Source: Opeltia flavorubescens (lineage: Eukaryota > Ascomycota > Lecanoromycetes > Teloschistales > Teloschistaceae). From it: DNA of 64,000 nt. Below the pieces are notes generated by a model that was not told where the DNA came from, ran no database searches, and saw nothing but the letters and a program-made list of their open reading frames with translations. The stretch is from assembly GCA_000442125.1 (NCBI GenBank), contig KE546978.1:1200183-1264182 (forward strand). The letters are read 5' to 3'. Positions 1-8,572 of the stretch are shown here, piece by piece. The position numbers and the translations under genes are program-made. Each line of letters begins with the position of its first letter. Positions within the stretch are counted from its first letter, which is position 1.

Positions 1-3000
1 GGCAGGCGAGGGAGATCCGCTTGCTCCCATAGCCTGCCTTACTGCCAGACTCCCCACAGGCGTCCACAACAAGGCAAAGTGAAGGGCAGCGACGGGAAGT
101 CCGCTTGCATTAAAGCCGCTCACACCCATACTTTTGAACTCTTGGCTTACGGTCGAGAGCATGCCAGAAAACGCGTTGAGAATATCACCTTGGAATGTTA
201 GATTTCGAATTGTATAGAGCTCGACCAGCTCGCTATAGGCTTTGAAAACCTGTAATGTCCTGTCCTCGGTTGAAAGATTGCCCATCCTCTTTAGGTCTGC
301 TAGTGGGTTTATTGATACAGCCTTTCTCGGGCCTTCCGTATCGTACTCGTCCCAGAATGACTCGAATTTCCCCTCCAAAGTCGTTTCACACTGCAAAGCC
401 TCATTGCATTGGAAATAGACGTTGTCCTGTGAGAAGTATATGTTGCGCGATGCAAGTAGCTGCTCTTGTAGGATCCAACCACGTGTGTTCCACATGGAGC
501 TCTCTTGAGCAAATACCAGAGGCTTCGGGGTTGCAACAATACATACGTTCTCGTGCACAGCATTGGTGTCTTTGGAAAAAGCCAAGTCAGCGGATCCCCT
601 CAAGAGTGGAAGGATCTCGACAGTCTGGGGTGGTCTAGATTTTGATGTTATGCCGGTTATGCCTGCATCAGCATCTTTCCCTGCCAGAGCGACAATGTTG
701 GCGAACGCTTTTTTGTAAATGATATCCATACGCGGGATGTCCTGCTTCATCTGCGCGAGATCATCTTGAACTAAGCACAAGGCATCTGTCCACAGATACC
801 GCTCCCCCAGACCATGTACCAAAGCTATAGCATCCTTGATCGTATTGGGAAGCTGTATCTGATTGAACGACTGTCGTTTGCAACGTTGCTTCACGTTGGC
901 TTTGCTCGTTTTAGGGACGTAGGACTGGCCCCAAACATAACTCAATGTAAGATATCTTTGGGCCGAGGTGTCATAAACTAAGCAGTCATCCGTCACGTCG
1001 ATCAAATATAATGGAATATCGGCATGATACCTTGGGCTGTGGCTCAAGTCGTTGCAAAGATCCCCATGGTTTTTCTGACAGTCGTACGCCCACTGTCGGA
1101 TTTGTGTGAAGTTCATCCTTTGCTCGTTCTCATTGACAAAGGACAACAGCTCAGAGGTATTTTCAAAGAAATTTGTAGACTTTTCCGTTGGCGGCTTCTG
1201 CCTCAGAGCATCAGAAAGATTTGCTGGCGTCAGTACTCTCAAGGCTCCAACTGCAGTCATACCGTATTCAACGCCAAGCATTTTCTCCCCGCTAGGCAAA
1301 CTTTGGATATGAAATTGCGTTCCTTGAACCTCTGAATCAATTTGAGCAAGTCGAGGATGTAATTGATCTGTCCCCTCCACAGTGATGAGAGACAGAATCA
1401 AGCGACATATCGAGCAATGTTTCCTAGTTAAGAGTTGGCCATAATTTCCAAAGGGAATCCCCTGTTTGTTATTCCAGGTAAAGCCAGCAGCCTCCGATGG
1501 CACAAGCGGCTTTGTGGACCTACACATCCGACACAGATTCGGATTCGGGTCTTTCCCTTCCTGCTTATCTTTTTTGAAGCTTTGACGCTCAAGCTGTGCT
1601 TCTTGGGCTTCGAACTCTGGCCAGGACGCAGGCGAGACATAGTCGTCCCCGTAACCAAGAATACTACTAATTATACCTCTCATACTCAAGGTTATGCGGT
1701 CATCTTTTGGGTCCATAGCTAGAAACCGATGTCCGAAGATTGGATCGATATAGTCGTTACCATCCGCATTAGGCCGGCTTTTGGTAGCGTGCTCACTTTG
1801 TGAGAGTTTTTCAATCTCTTTCCCTTTCGAAGCTGGGGCCTCCGCTCTGGACGGCGTATTTGAAAGCGTGTCGCCTTCGTCAAGACTTTGCGCAAGTGCT
1901 TCAAGTTCAAGCTCGTGATCTTTCAGCATGACAAGCATACCTTCATGAATATTCTTCGACTCGTGCACAGGACGATAGAATAGGTAGATTTGCTCCAACA
2001 CCTGAGCTCTCTTAGGTCCATCCAGCGCAGCCTTATCAATGCGCCAAAAATACAACCCCAAAGTTTGCAAAGGGTCCGTGGGTACTTTCGGCTTTGAGAT
2101 ATCGAGTGTGCTATTATACTCATGGACAATAGAATTGAGTAGACCAACAACCTCATTCAAGTTCGTGAGCTGGCGCGTCAAAAGGTACTGCTTTGACAGC
2201 ATTGCCAAGAGAGAAATACTGCAATGATAACGTTTCATGTGTTCAATAGGAACCTCTTCTCGCAATGATCGAGCGTCTCTGATTGCTCCTTGCACATGAG
2301 GAAGATCGCTGCTCGCGTAGACCGACTCTCTCAGCAGATCAAGATAAATCGATATGTATAGCAACCGATTTTGGAAATTCTGCGGTGTAACATGAAGTGT
2401 TTGTTTATAGCCATCGAGTGCAGCGTTTAGGCTTGTGAGATCGCCGTTGTGTTTATATCTTGTCTTATGCATATCTGCCAACAAAGGAGGAATTTTGCTT
2501 CGGAATTCATGACCACTTGAGACAGATAGTATTCCCTGCTGTCCATTGGCGATCGCGTCGTCAAGGTCCTGAAGATCCTTCGTCTCACTATATCTATCGA
2601 ACAATATCTTTGCTTTCATTATTAGGGCGGCACCATGTTGGTCTGGACTGGAGCGAGAACTTTGAAGCGTCTCATCGAGAAGCGAAGTTGCCTCATCAAC
2701 ATCTGCTGAACGATGGTGCACACTGTATCGTGTCTGTAGTCGATTGATAAGATTAATCTTCAACGAGTAGTATTCGGAGCGGGCGTGATCTGTCAAGTGT
2801 AGGACCTTGCGTCCACAAGTAATGGCTTCATCGATATCTTGATCATTCTTAGTCATCAAGGCGCGATGAGATAGACTGTATCCAAGGTTGTGATAAATGT
2901 GCCAGAGTTGCGGGTCATTTGCAGCCAGGGCTTCGTCTCTGGCTTGTTTGGAGTGAGCAATAGAGTCATTCAAAGTTTTTGCTGAGTTCGTAACTTCAAA

Positions 3001-3264
3001 AGCAGACATCTCGAGAAATGCTAGCTGATCAAGATTGTGGGCTCGTTGGGCGGAAGGAGTGGGAAGTAGGCGCACAATTGCTTGAGCATGCTGAATGCTA
3101 TCTTGGAGCCGAGCTGTATTGCCCGTGATTTGATACAGCTTCTGACCAAAGGAGATCGAGGCTCGCCGTAGTTCTATCTCGTTCTCAATAGGTAAATTGC
3201 CATTGGTCAATAGGTTCCGGACATTGTCGAGTTTGCGGCTGATATCTGTCAGCTGGTCCATCAT
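1..3264 (-). CDS. TPR-like / HET-domain (heterokaryon incompatibility) protein, partial at the left edge
   Basis: An uninterrupted minus-strand frame of 1,088 codons runs from ATG at 3264 (a second ATG follows immediately; in-frame stop upstream at 3280-3282) off the left edge. I checked every codon and saw no stop. Residues about 30-430 look like degenerate TPR-type helical repeats with RA.L...NLG and DLDEAI-like periodicity, as in fungal TPR-CHAT and TPR-HET proteins. A cysteine pair CRMC (about 579-582) and a second pair CSIC (about 617-620) precede the HET domain. HET motifs follow: YLTLSYVWGQ (W779), YLWTDALCLVQDD (W825) and RGWILQEQLLASRNIYFSQD (W930). HET domains mediate non-self recognition and cell death in fungi; the trigger for this protein is unknown. 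The C-terminus lies outside the window. It is probably not part of the biosynthetic cluster, although its helical N-terminus suggests a sensor. Confidence 0.9.
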   Translation of the reverse strand, partial: MMDQLTDISRKLDNVRNLLTNGNLPIENEIELRRASISFGQKLYQITGNTARLQDSIQHAQAIVRLLPTPSAQRAHNLDQLAFLEMSAFEVTNSAKTLNDSIAHSKQARDEALAANDPQLWHIYHNLGYSLSHRALMTKNDQDIDEAITCGRKVLHLTDHARSEYYSLKINLINRLQTRYSVHHRSADVDEATSLLDETLQSSRSSPDQHGAALIMKAKILFDRYSETKDLQDLDDAIANGQQGILSVSSGHEFRSKIPPLLADMHKTRYKHNGDLTSLNAALDGYKQTLHVTPQNFQNRLLYISIYLDLLRESVYASSDLPHVQGAIRDARSLREEVPIEHMKRYHCSISLLAMLSKQYLLTRQLTNLNEVVGLLNSIVHEYNSTLDISKPKVPTDPLQTLGLYFWRIDKAALDGPKRAQVLEQIYLFYRPVHESKNIHEGMLVMLKDHELELEALAQSLDEGDTLSNTPSRAEAPASKGKEIEKLSQSEHATKSRPNADGNDYIDPIFGHRFLAMDPKDDRITLSMRGIISSILGYGDDYVSPASWPEFEAQEAQLERQSFKKDKQEGKDPNPNLCRMCRSTKPLVPSEAAGFTWNNKQGIPFGNYGQLLTRKHCSICRLILSLITVEGTDQLHPRLAQIDSEVQGTQFHIQSLPSGEKMLGVEYGMTAVGALRVLTPANLSDALRQKPPTEKSTNFFENTSELLSFVNENEQRMNFTQIRQWAYDCQKNHGDLCNDLSHSPRYHADIPLYLIDVTDDCLVYDTSAQRYLTLSYVWGQSYVPKTSKANVKQRCKRQSFNQIQLPNTIKDAIALVHGLGERYLWTDALCLVQDDLAQMKQDIPRMDIIYKKAFANIVALAGKDADAGITGITSKSRPPQTVEILPLLRGSADLAFSKDTNAVHENVCIVATPKPLVFAQESSMWNTRGWILQEQLLASRNIYFSQDNVYFQCNEALQCETTLEGKFESFWDEYDTEGPRKAVSINPLADLKRMGNLSTEDRTLQVFKAYSELVELYTIRNLTFQGDILNAFSGMLSTVSQEFKSMGVSGFNASGLPVAALHFALLWTPVGSLAVRQAMGASGSPSPA

Positions 3265-4520
3265 CAATTCTTGAAGATGCTACTTGGACAGTAGGTCACA
3301 CAATGAGATCAGTCACAGTAACATGATCTAAAGTGAGTGTGGAGATCAGCAAATATATTTCCAAGAAGCGGGGATGCTTCGCTGACCAGGCAGCTACCTT
3401 GCACACAGCCTGATGGGTGGATCGGCACGCATGCCCAGAACACGAAGCCGCCAAGCTCTCCAGCCTTTTTTTGAAAAATTGTGGTGGGCAAGCCGCAGGA
3501 GATTGGACAGGCGCAACAATGTCAACCAGACTAGGCAGGAATCTGCCCCTCAGCAATAATCTCATGACTGGTTTCGAAATTTTGCTCTCAACCTTCATAT
3601 CCGAACGGGTCGTAAAGGGGGCTGTGAAGCGACATGTGCTGTAATTGTCGCACTGTGTTCTCTGCATTGTCGAAAGCTGACGGTGGTAGCTGGAAGAAAT
3701 GATCTTGCTACCAGCAAGGCTACCTTTCAAATCTGAGCCAAGCTACAAGGGTGTAAAGGTCTCAGGGTGAGGCTCGTTCGTGTGTATCGGAGGAGTGTGT
3801 ACATGAGAGATCTGCATCACAAGGAATGACCAGCAAAACACCTTCACGATTGGAAGCCACATGCAGATCAATCAAGCAAAAGTAAGTTGACAGTCAACCG
3901 TGATTTGCTCCTTCTACCGAAAAGTTGGCGCACGGGCCACTGCACGACTCCCAAAAAGGCTTAAGGGCTTGGCAACAGAGCATCCACATAAAGGGGTACA
4001 GCTTATTGTGTTGAAGAAGCCATTCGATGCATGGACTTTTTCATTATCTGATGTGTGATGCAGAAGCCTCTTTTACAGACCTAAATAGAGAGAGCCCAGG
4101 TTATGTGCAGTCCATTCATAATAAATGGGTTTATTCAACTCTTCGAATGAATTTATGTGTAGATCATAATACCCTTTGATGTATTTGACATACGTATTAC
4201 TCCGCAGCGTGGAACCCTGCCTATTCCAGATATATTTGTTATGTGATGACTGTCCTGGGATGGCGTTCCTGTCTTTAAAGCAGGATCAGGGTATGGGAAG
4301 GGAGGTACCTTATACTTACGTATCCAGTAACTCGACAGTATTACTATCTCGCTATAGACAGCCACACAACATCATCACGATAGAGATATTAGGAATGTAT
4401 GTCAAACTCCTGATTTGTGAGTCAATGTGGTTTACAGGCAGCTGCCTATCAGGATTCTAAACACCACGAGCATAAGGACCTTACCACTTCAACCGCCGGA
4501 TTGCCTCGCTTTGTGGAAAC
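3265..4520. other. Intergenic region upstream of the HET gene
   Basis: This holds the presumed promoter and 5' leader of the minus-strand HET gene and the 3' flank of the fusion gene. Short open frames occur on both strands (for example 3296-3730 minus), but none has a recognisable domain or a matching second exon. I see no RNA gene or repeat here. Confidence 0.5.
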
Positions 4521-6854
4521 CTAATTCATTACCCATTTCGCGAAGACCTCCAAAATTGTTCGTATGTATCTTTCAGTAGCCGCGCTTCCGTCTACGGTAG
4601 CATACACCGGAAACTTGATCACCTCGTCGAAGAATTGCTGGGCTACCTCAAACGACTGCTCGTACTCCTGCAAGGTGTATTGATCGTTATACATATACGG
4701 AAGCAATTGATCGGGTTTATTGAATAATGGTTCGCCGTGGAGGAGGCCAGTCGAACTTGGGATATCCACGTCGACTAGTCCTTGCGAATGCAGCTCTTTC
4801 ACGAAGGTCTCCCGCGTCAGACCCGAAGGTGCTCGAGCGGCCTTGAAACGCACGGTAAATGCGTACCACGCCGGCTCGGTGCCGCTCACGAGATCCAATG
4901 CCGGTATATCGAGGAAGGGGATGGTTGTAAGTTGGTCAATCATCTGAGTTGCGAATTTGGTCTTCCATGTATGAAATTGTGGAAGCTGGCGAAGTTGATT
5001 GAGCGCCACAGCAATGGCTAGTGGATGAGCACGATTCTTCAAGCCGGCGCCAGTCAATGCGAACTGTCGAAGGTGATGATCTGGCGGGATCTCGAGCTTG
5101 CACCGCTTGTTGTAGTGGCCAAAAATCAACATCCTGTAATGAAAATCCGCATGCCTCGTCAAGGTGATGCCCCCTTCACCACCAGTGATTATCTTTTGCC
5201 CTTGTAGCGACCAAGCTGCCCCGTCTCCGAAAGTGCCGACGTGTTGGCCTTTGTACTTGGCCCCGTGAGCGTGGGAACAGTCTTCAAGCAGGAGTACACC
5301 AGGCCATTGTTTGAGTATCGAGCAGATGGCCACCATGTCGCAAGGCGTTCCCCACATATGGGTCACCACTACTGCTCTTGTTTTTGTGGTCATTGCTTTT
5401 TCAATCGCGGATGCGGATATCGTGCCGTTCTCGATTGCATCGCAAAAGATTGGTTCGATGCCGAAGTGCATGGCGGGCGAACATGTTGCGTGAAAGGTGT
5501 AGACCGGAAAAATAACCTCATCACCAGGCATGAAACCGGCTGCGAAATACAGGGCATGTAGCGCATTTGTACCAGAATTGTGTAATAGAGCAAAGGTAGA
5601 GTTGGCGTCGTGGTATGCTTTGAACTCTGCCTCGAATTCCTTGAAGACTCCGCCATTGCCATAGATAGAAATGTCCTTGTGGAGCTGGGTCAACACAGCT
5701 TCTTCCAAAGTTGCGTCTATCACAGGCCAATCCATTTTCAATTCGCGGGACCCGGAAGGGACGGATATTACTTGCTCTATTTTTCTTTTAAAGCGACCTG
5801 AGCCATTCGCGAGCTGATAAATTGTTTGCAACGTCCGAGTGACAATCAAGTCCTGCGAGCGATGTGCGATGTGTCCTTCAAGTGACCCCAGCGGCGAACC
5901 CAGGGCTACTCTATGTACCTGACTGTAGAAATCCGCAAACATTCTTTCAATGTCGGTCTGGTATTCCGTAGCGTCAGAGGGTTTGTAGTAGAGGCACTCC
6001 TTTTCGGACCCTGGTTCGAAGTGGACGTAGACCTCGCTGCCATTGAACGTCAAGACACCTCTTTCACCTGTAACGATGATTTCTTCCATCGGCCTATGGC
6101 CGATCCTTGAGACCGTCAAGTGAGCAATTGTCGTATGGGTCATTGTATGAAATCGTAAGACCACGTCAGCGCTGTCCTCGCAATCCTGGCCATGAGATGA
6201 ACGCACATGGAACAATCTTGCGTATTCGACGGTCGTTGTGCATCCGCCGTCGACAGTCGCCAATTCTGTGATTGTATCGAGTAGGTGCCAGCCAACATCC
6301 GCCATAGCGCCACCTCCTGCTAGTGATTTTTGTGCTCGCCAGCCCTCGCCGAGGTTTGAGATACAGAGCTTGAGTCTAGCTTCGATGGAACTGACACATC
6401 CCACGTGGCCTAGCCACAATCTCATCCGCGCAACGGCGTCACCGTATCGCCGCTGACAAGCGGTGGTCAGGACAACGCCGTTGATCTGTGCCAAGTCTTG
6501 GTACGACAAAAGCTCTTCCGGACTCATTGCAGCTGGCTTTTCCTTTAGGACATGGAGTCCGTTCGATAGAAGATCAGGCACGATGTTCGCATAGCAATCA
6601 TGAGGGACGGCGACATATACCGCCTCGAAGTGACGTTTTCCTTCCTGGCTACTTTGTCCGTTCCAATGTAGCATGTCCTCAAGGCTCTGGAAAGTAGGTG
6701 TGCCAGGAAGTAGGGTATTGAGATACGCACATTGGCTCTCCAGGGGATCCATGGCAGCAGCCAGTTGCCAGTAGTGTCCATCGATGATCGCAGAGAGAGC
6801 TTTCTTAAATGTTCGTTGGCCGAGGCCAACGATAGCAATGCCAATCGGCTTCAT
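4521..6854 (-). CDS. Fusion enzyme: Gfo/Idh/MocA sugar dehydrogenase + DegT/DnrJ/EryC1/StrS aminotransferase (putative 3-amino-sugar synthase)
   Basis: Intronless 777-aa protein with ATG at 6854. Residues 1 to about 350 are a Gfo/Idh/MocA oxidoreductase: Rossmann start IAIVGLGQR (7-14), the HVLKEKP motif with K106, and GGGAMADVGWH with D186 and H190 at the usual catalytic positions. Residues about 375-777 are a complete DegT-family PLP aminotransferase: NSGTNAL (426-432) for phosphate binding, THMWGTPCD (498-506), LLEDCSHAHGAKY with D525, and WSLQGQK with the likely Schiff-base lysine K554 followed by GGEGG. Known family pairs (RifL/RifK, NtdC/NtdA, GnnA/GnnB) oxidise C3 of a nucleotide- or phospho-hexose and aminate the ketone. 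I infer that this polypeptide does both steps to give a kanosamine-type product. Substrate (UDP-glucose, glucose-6-P or UDP-GlcNAc) cannot be told from sequence. The class II DAHP synthase nearby favours an aminoshikimate role. No targeting signal is seen, so it is probably cytosolic. Confidence 0.92.
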   Translation of the reverse strand: MKPIGIAIVGLGQRTFKKALSAIIDGHYWQLAAAMDPLESQCAYLNTLLPGTPTFQSLEDMLHWNGQSSQEGKRHFEAVYVAVPHDCYANIVPDLLSNGLHVLKEKPAAMSPEELLSYQDLAQINGVVLTTACQRRYGDAVARMRLWLGHVGCVSSIEARLKLCISNLGEGWRAQKSLAGGGAMADVGWHLLDTITELATVDGGCTTTVEYARLFHVRSSHGQDCEDSADVVLRFHTMTHTTIAHLTVSRIGHRPMEEIIVTGERGVLTFNGSEVYVHFEPGSEKECLYYKPSDATEYQTDIERMFADFYSQVHRVALGSPLGSLEGHIAHRSQDLIVTRTLQTIYQLANGSGRFKRKIEQVISVPSGSRELKMDWPVIDATLEEAVLTQLHKDISIYGNGGVFKEFEAEFKAYHDANSTFALLHNSGTNALHALYFAAGFMPGDEVIFPVYTFHATCSPAMHFGIEPIFCDAIENGTISASAIEKAMTTKTRAVVVTHMWGTPCDMVAICSILKQWPGVLLLEDCSHAHGAKYKGQHVGTFGDGAAWSLQGQKIITGGEGGITLTRHADFHYRMLIFGHYNKRCKLEIPPDHHLRQFALTGAGLKNRAHPLAIAVALNQLRQLPQFHTWKTKFATQMIDQLTTIPFLDIPALDLVSGTEPAWYAFTVRFKAARAPSGLTRETFVKELHSQGLVDVDIPSSTGLLHGEPLFNKPDQLLPYMYNDQYTLQEYEQSFEVAQQFFDEVIKFPVYATVDGSAATERYIRTILEVFAKWVMN

Positions 6855-7714
6855 ACTTTGTCAAAGACGCGCAAGCAAAGAGACTAATGAGAAAGTTGTA
6901 TGAGAGTGCAAATTGCAAGAAACCAAAAAATTGAATATGAAGCGGGTCTTCCATGTATACCTTGTGAACCATATGCCTGCTGCCATGACCAAGTCGGATG
7001 TGCAAACAGGTTTTCACGCCGCCTCATACGATGAATGATTGTAAGCTGCATAGTTTATATCATGTGGAAGAAACAGTATCTCGATCTTAAGTGAGGTGAA
7101 TGAACAAATAGCCTCAAGGGAGGTGAATATAGTCCAATAGGATGATGAGATAGCTCGCCGATCTGCTATGTATACATGCATCCTCGGCTCGACGAAGCCG
7201 AAGGGAAAGACAATACCTCTCATTCATAGTTGATGATGTGATTATCATTGAAGAATGACGGTTTACTCTCAGGAGATGATTGAGGTCGCGCATATATAGC
7301 AAATATTCAATTTAGACGCTAGTGCCCGATAAGGGCTAGAGTATCAGCGGGCTGCATAAAGAAGTAACCGTGGGTCCGTGGGATTGCATAGTGCGCGCAT
7401 TTGATCGGTTTCAATGGCACCAAGAGAATCTACAAGCATTAGAACCCAGACTATTCATAACTCTACTGGGCCTTAATCATTTCGCGGATGAGTGTTGACT
7501 GTTACACAACCTGACAATGTATGTCCAGTGAATACGCTTTCGTGATTCCATTCGCTTATTCATTCTTTATTTGTCACCTACTCTAAATGCAGCGTAAAGC
7601 ATCAACTGCAAATCGCCAGACCTCTCCAAAGCTTCACGAAGGTTAGTGCTCCCATATCCCGAGAACCACTTCTTTTCCCTTGCCGAAAACCAAATACGTA
7701 CAATCACCTTCAAG
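6855..7714. promoter_or_regulatory. Divergent intergenic region between the fusion gene and the Nudix gene
   Basis: The two genes are transcribed away from each other across about 860 bp, so both promoters must lie here. No coding frame is convincing. I did not identify a specific operator. Confidence 0.45.
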
Positions 7715-8257
7715 ATGACTTCAATCAATCCAATGCATGCCCTCTCCAAGAGTAAAGCAGACTGTCTTCAGCTATATCTCCAAAAAGACGGCAAGCCTTA
7801 CTCCAAAATCGTCATCGGCGCCATAATCCTCAAGGCCCAGCACGACGGATCCTCAAACATCCTCCTCTTGAAACGCGCCGCTCACGAAGAATTCTACCCC
7901 AACTACTTCGAAATCCCAGGTGGAAAAGCCGAGGACTCCGACCCCACCATCCTCGATACCGTCAAGCGTGAAGTCTACGAGGAAGCATCCCTAGAAGTCA
8001 CATCGGTCATCGGGTCTCTCAAGCCGTTTGAATATACGATGGAGAAGAAGATTCAAGACGAAGGAGGAGAACGTTCGGTCTCGTTCACATCACTTCAGCT
8101 GAACTATGTCTGTGAGGTGTCTAGTTACGACTTCGCTGTGAACCCAGAGGAGCACTCGGAAGGTAGATTTGTCTCTTTGTCGGAGACTGGAGATCTTAAC
8201 ATTACGGAGAAAATGCGTGCGCTGGTGGAAGCAGCCCTGGTCTGGTCAGATGGATAG
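7715..8257 (+). CDS. Nudix hydrolase domain protein
   Basis: A 180-aa protein if it starts at ATG 7715 (context TTCAAGATGAC, with A at -3). The same frame is open upstream to 7646, but that first codon is GTG, so I prefer 7715. The core is one Nudix domain: strand VIGAIILK (33-40), FEIPGGKAED (65-74), then the Nudix box ending in REVYEEASL (85-93). The REUxEE metal-binding core is intact. The helix spacing differs from the textbook box (Asp and Pro before the helix, Ser for the usual Gly), a variation I believe is common in fungal Nudix proteins. Nudix enzymes cleave nucleoside diphosphates linked to another group. Cluster context raises the possibility of UDP-sugar cleavage, but a general house-cleaning role is equally possible. 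Intronless; convergent with the DAHP synthase gene. Confidence 0.85.
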   Translation: MTSINPMHALSKSKADCLQLYLQKDGKPYSKIVIGAIILKAQHDGSSNILLLKRAAHEEFYPNYFEIPGGKAEDSDPTILDTVKREVYEEASLEVTSVIGSLKPFEYTMEKKIQDEGGERSVSFTSLQLNYVCEVSSYDFAVNPEEHSEGRFVSLSETGDLNITEKMRALVEAALVWSDG

Positions 8258-8572
8258 TTTGCTGCATTAAGCGCTGGCGCACGTCAGGATTTCAGAAATC
8301 GGCGTGTGTCTTTGCAGGATGTTACGAAGTCTTGGGACAGATTGGGTTTGATCAATGATCATTCTGAAGGAATCTACGCACCAGAGGAACGAGAGAACAC
8401 GCAGTGGAAGCTGTAGTGTTCCTCTACATAGTGGCAGCAATCTCCTATGCAGATACAACCAAATCAAAAAGCCACTTTCTCCATGTTCCTCTAATCCCTC
8501 TAGTTTTCTATTCGTTTTCTCCCATTCTCTATCTGCTTTCTCTATTTCAAATATCCATTCCTCCCCTCATTT
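8258..8572. other. Convergent 3' intergenic region
   Basis: Tail-to-tail spacer between the Nudix gene (plus) and the DAHP synthase gene (minus). It is pyrimidine-rich on the plus strand near 8,500-8,570, as expected for a 3' end. Nothing else is recognised. Confidence 0.4.

Noticed and set aside
3296-3730. 144-codon minus-strand frame upstream of the HET gene
   Set aside because: No family resemblance and it lies in the expected promoter/leader region.
7646-7714. Upstream start for the Nudix protein
   Set aside because: The first codon is GTG, not ATG; the next in-frame ATG at 7715 has a good context.
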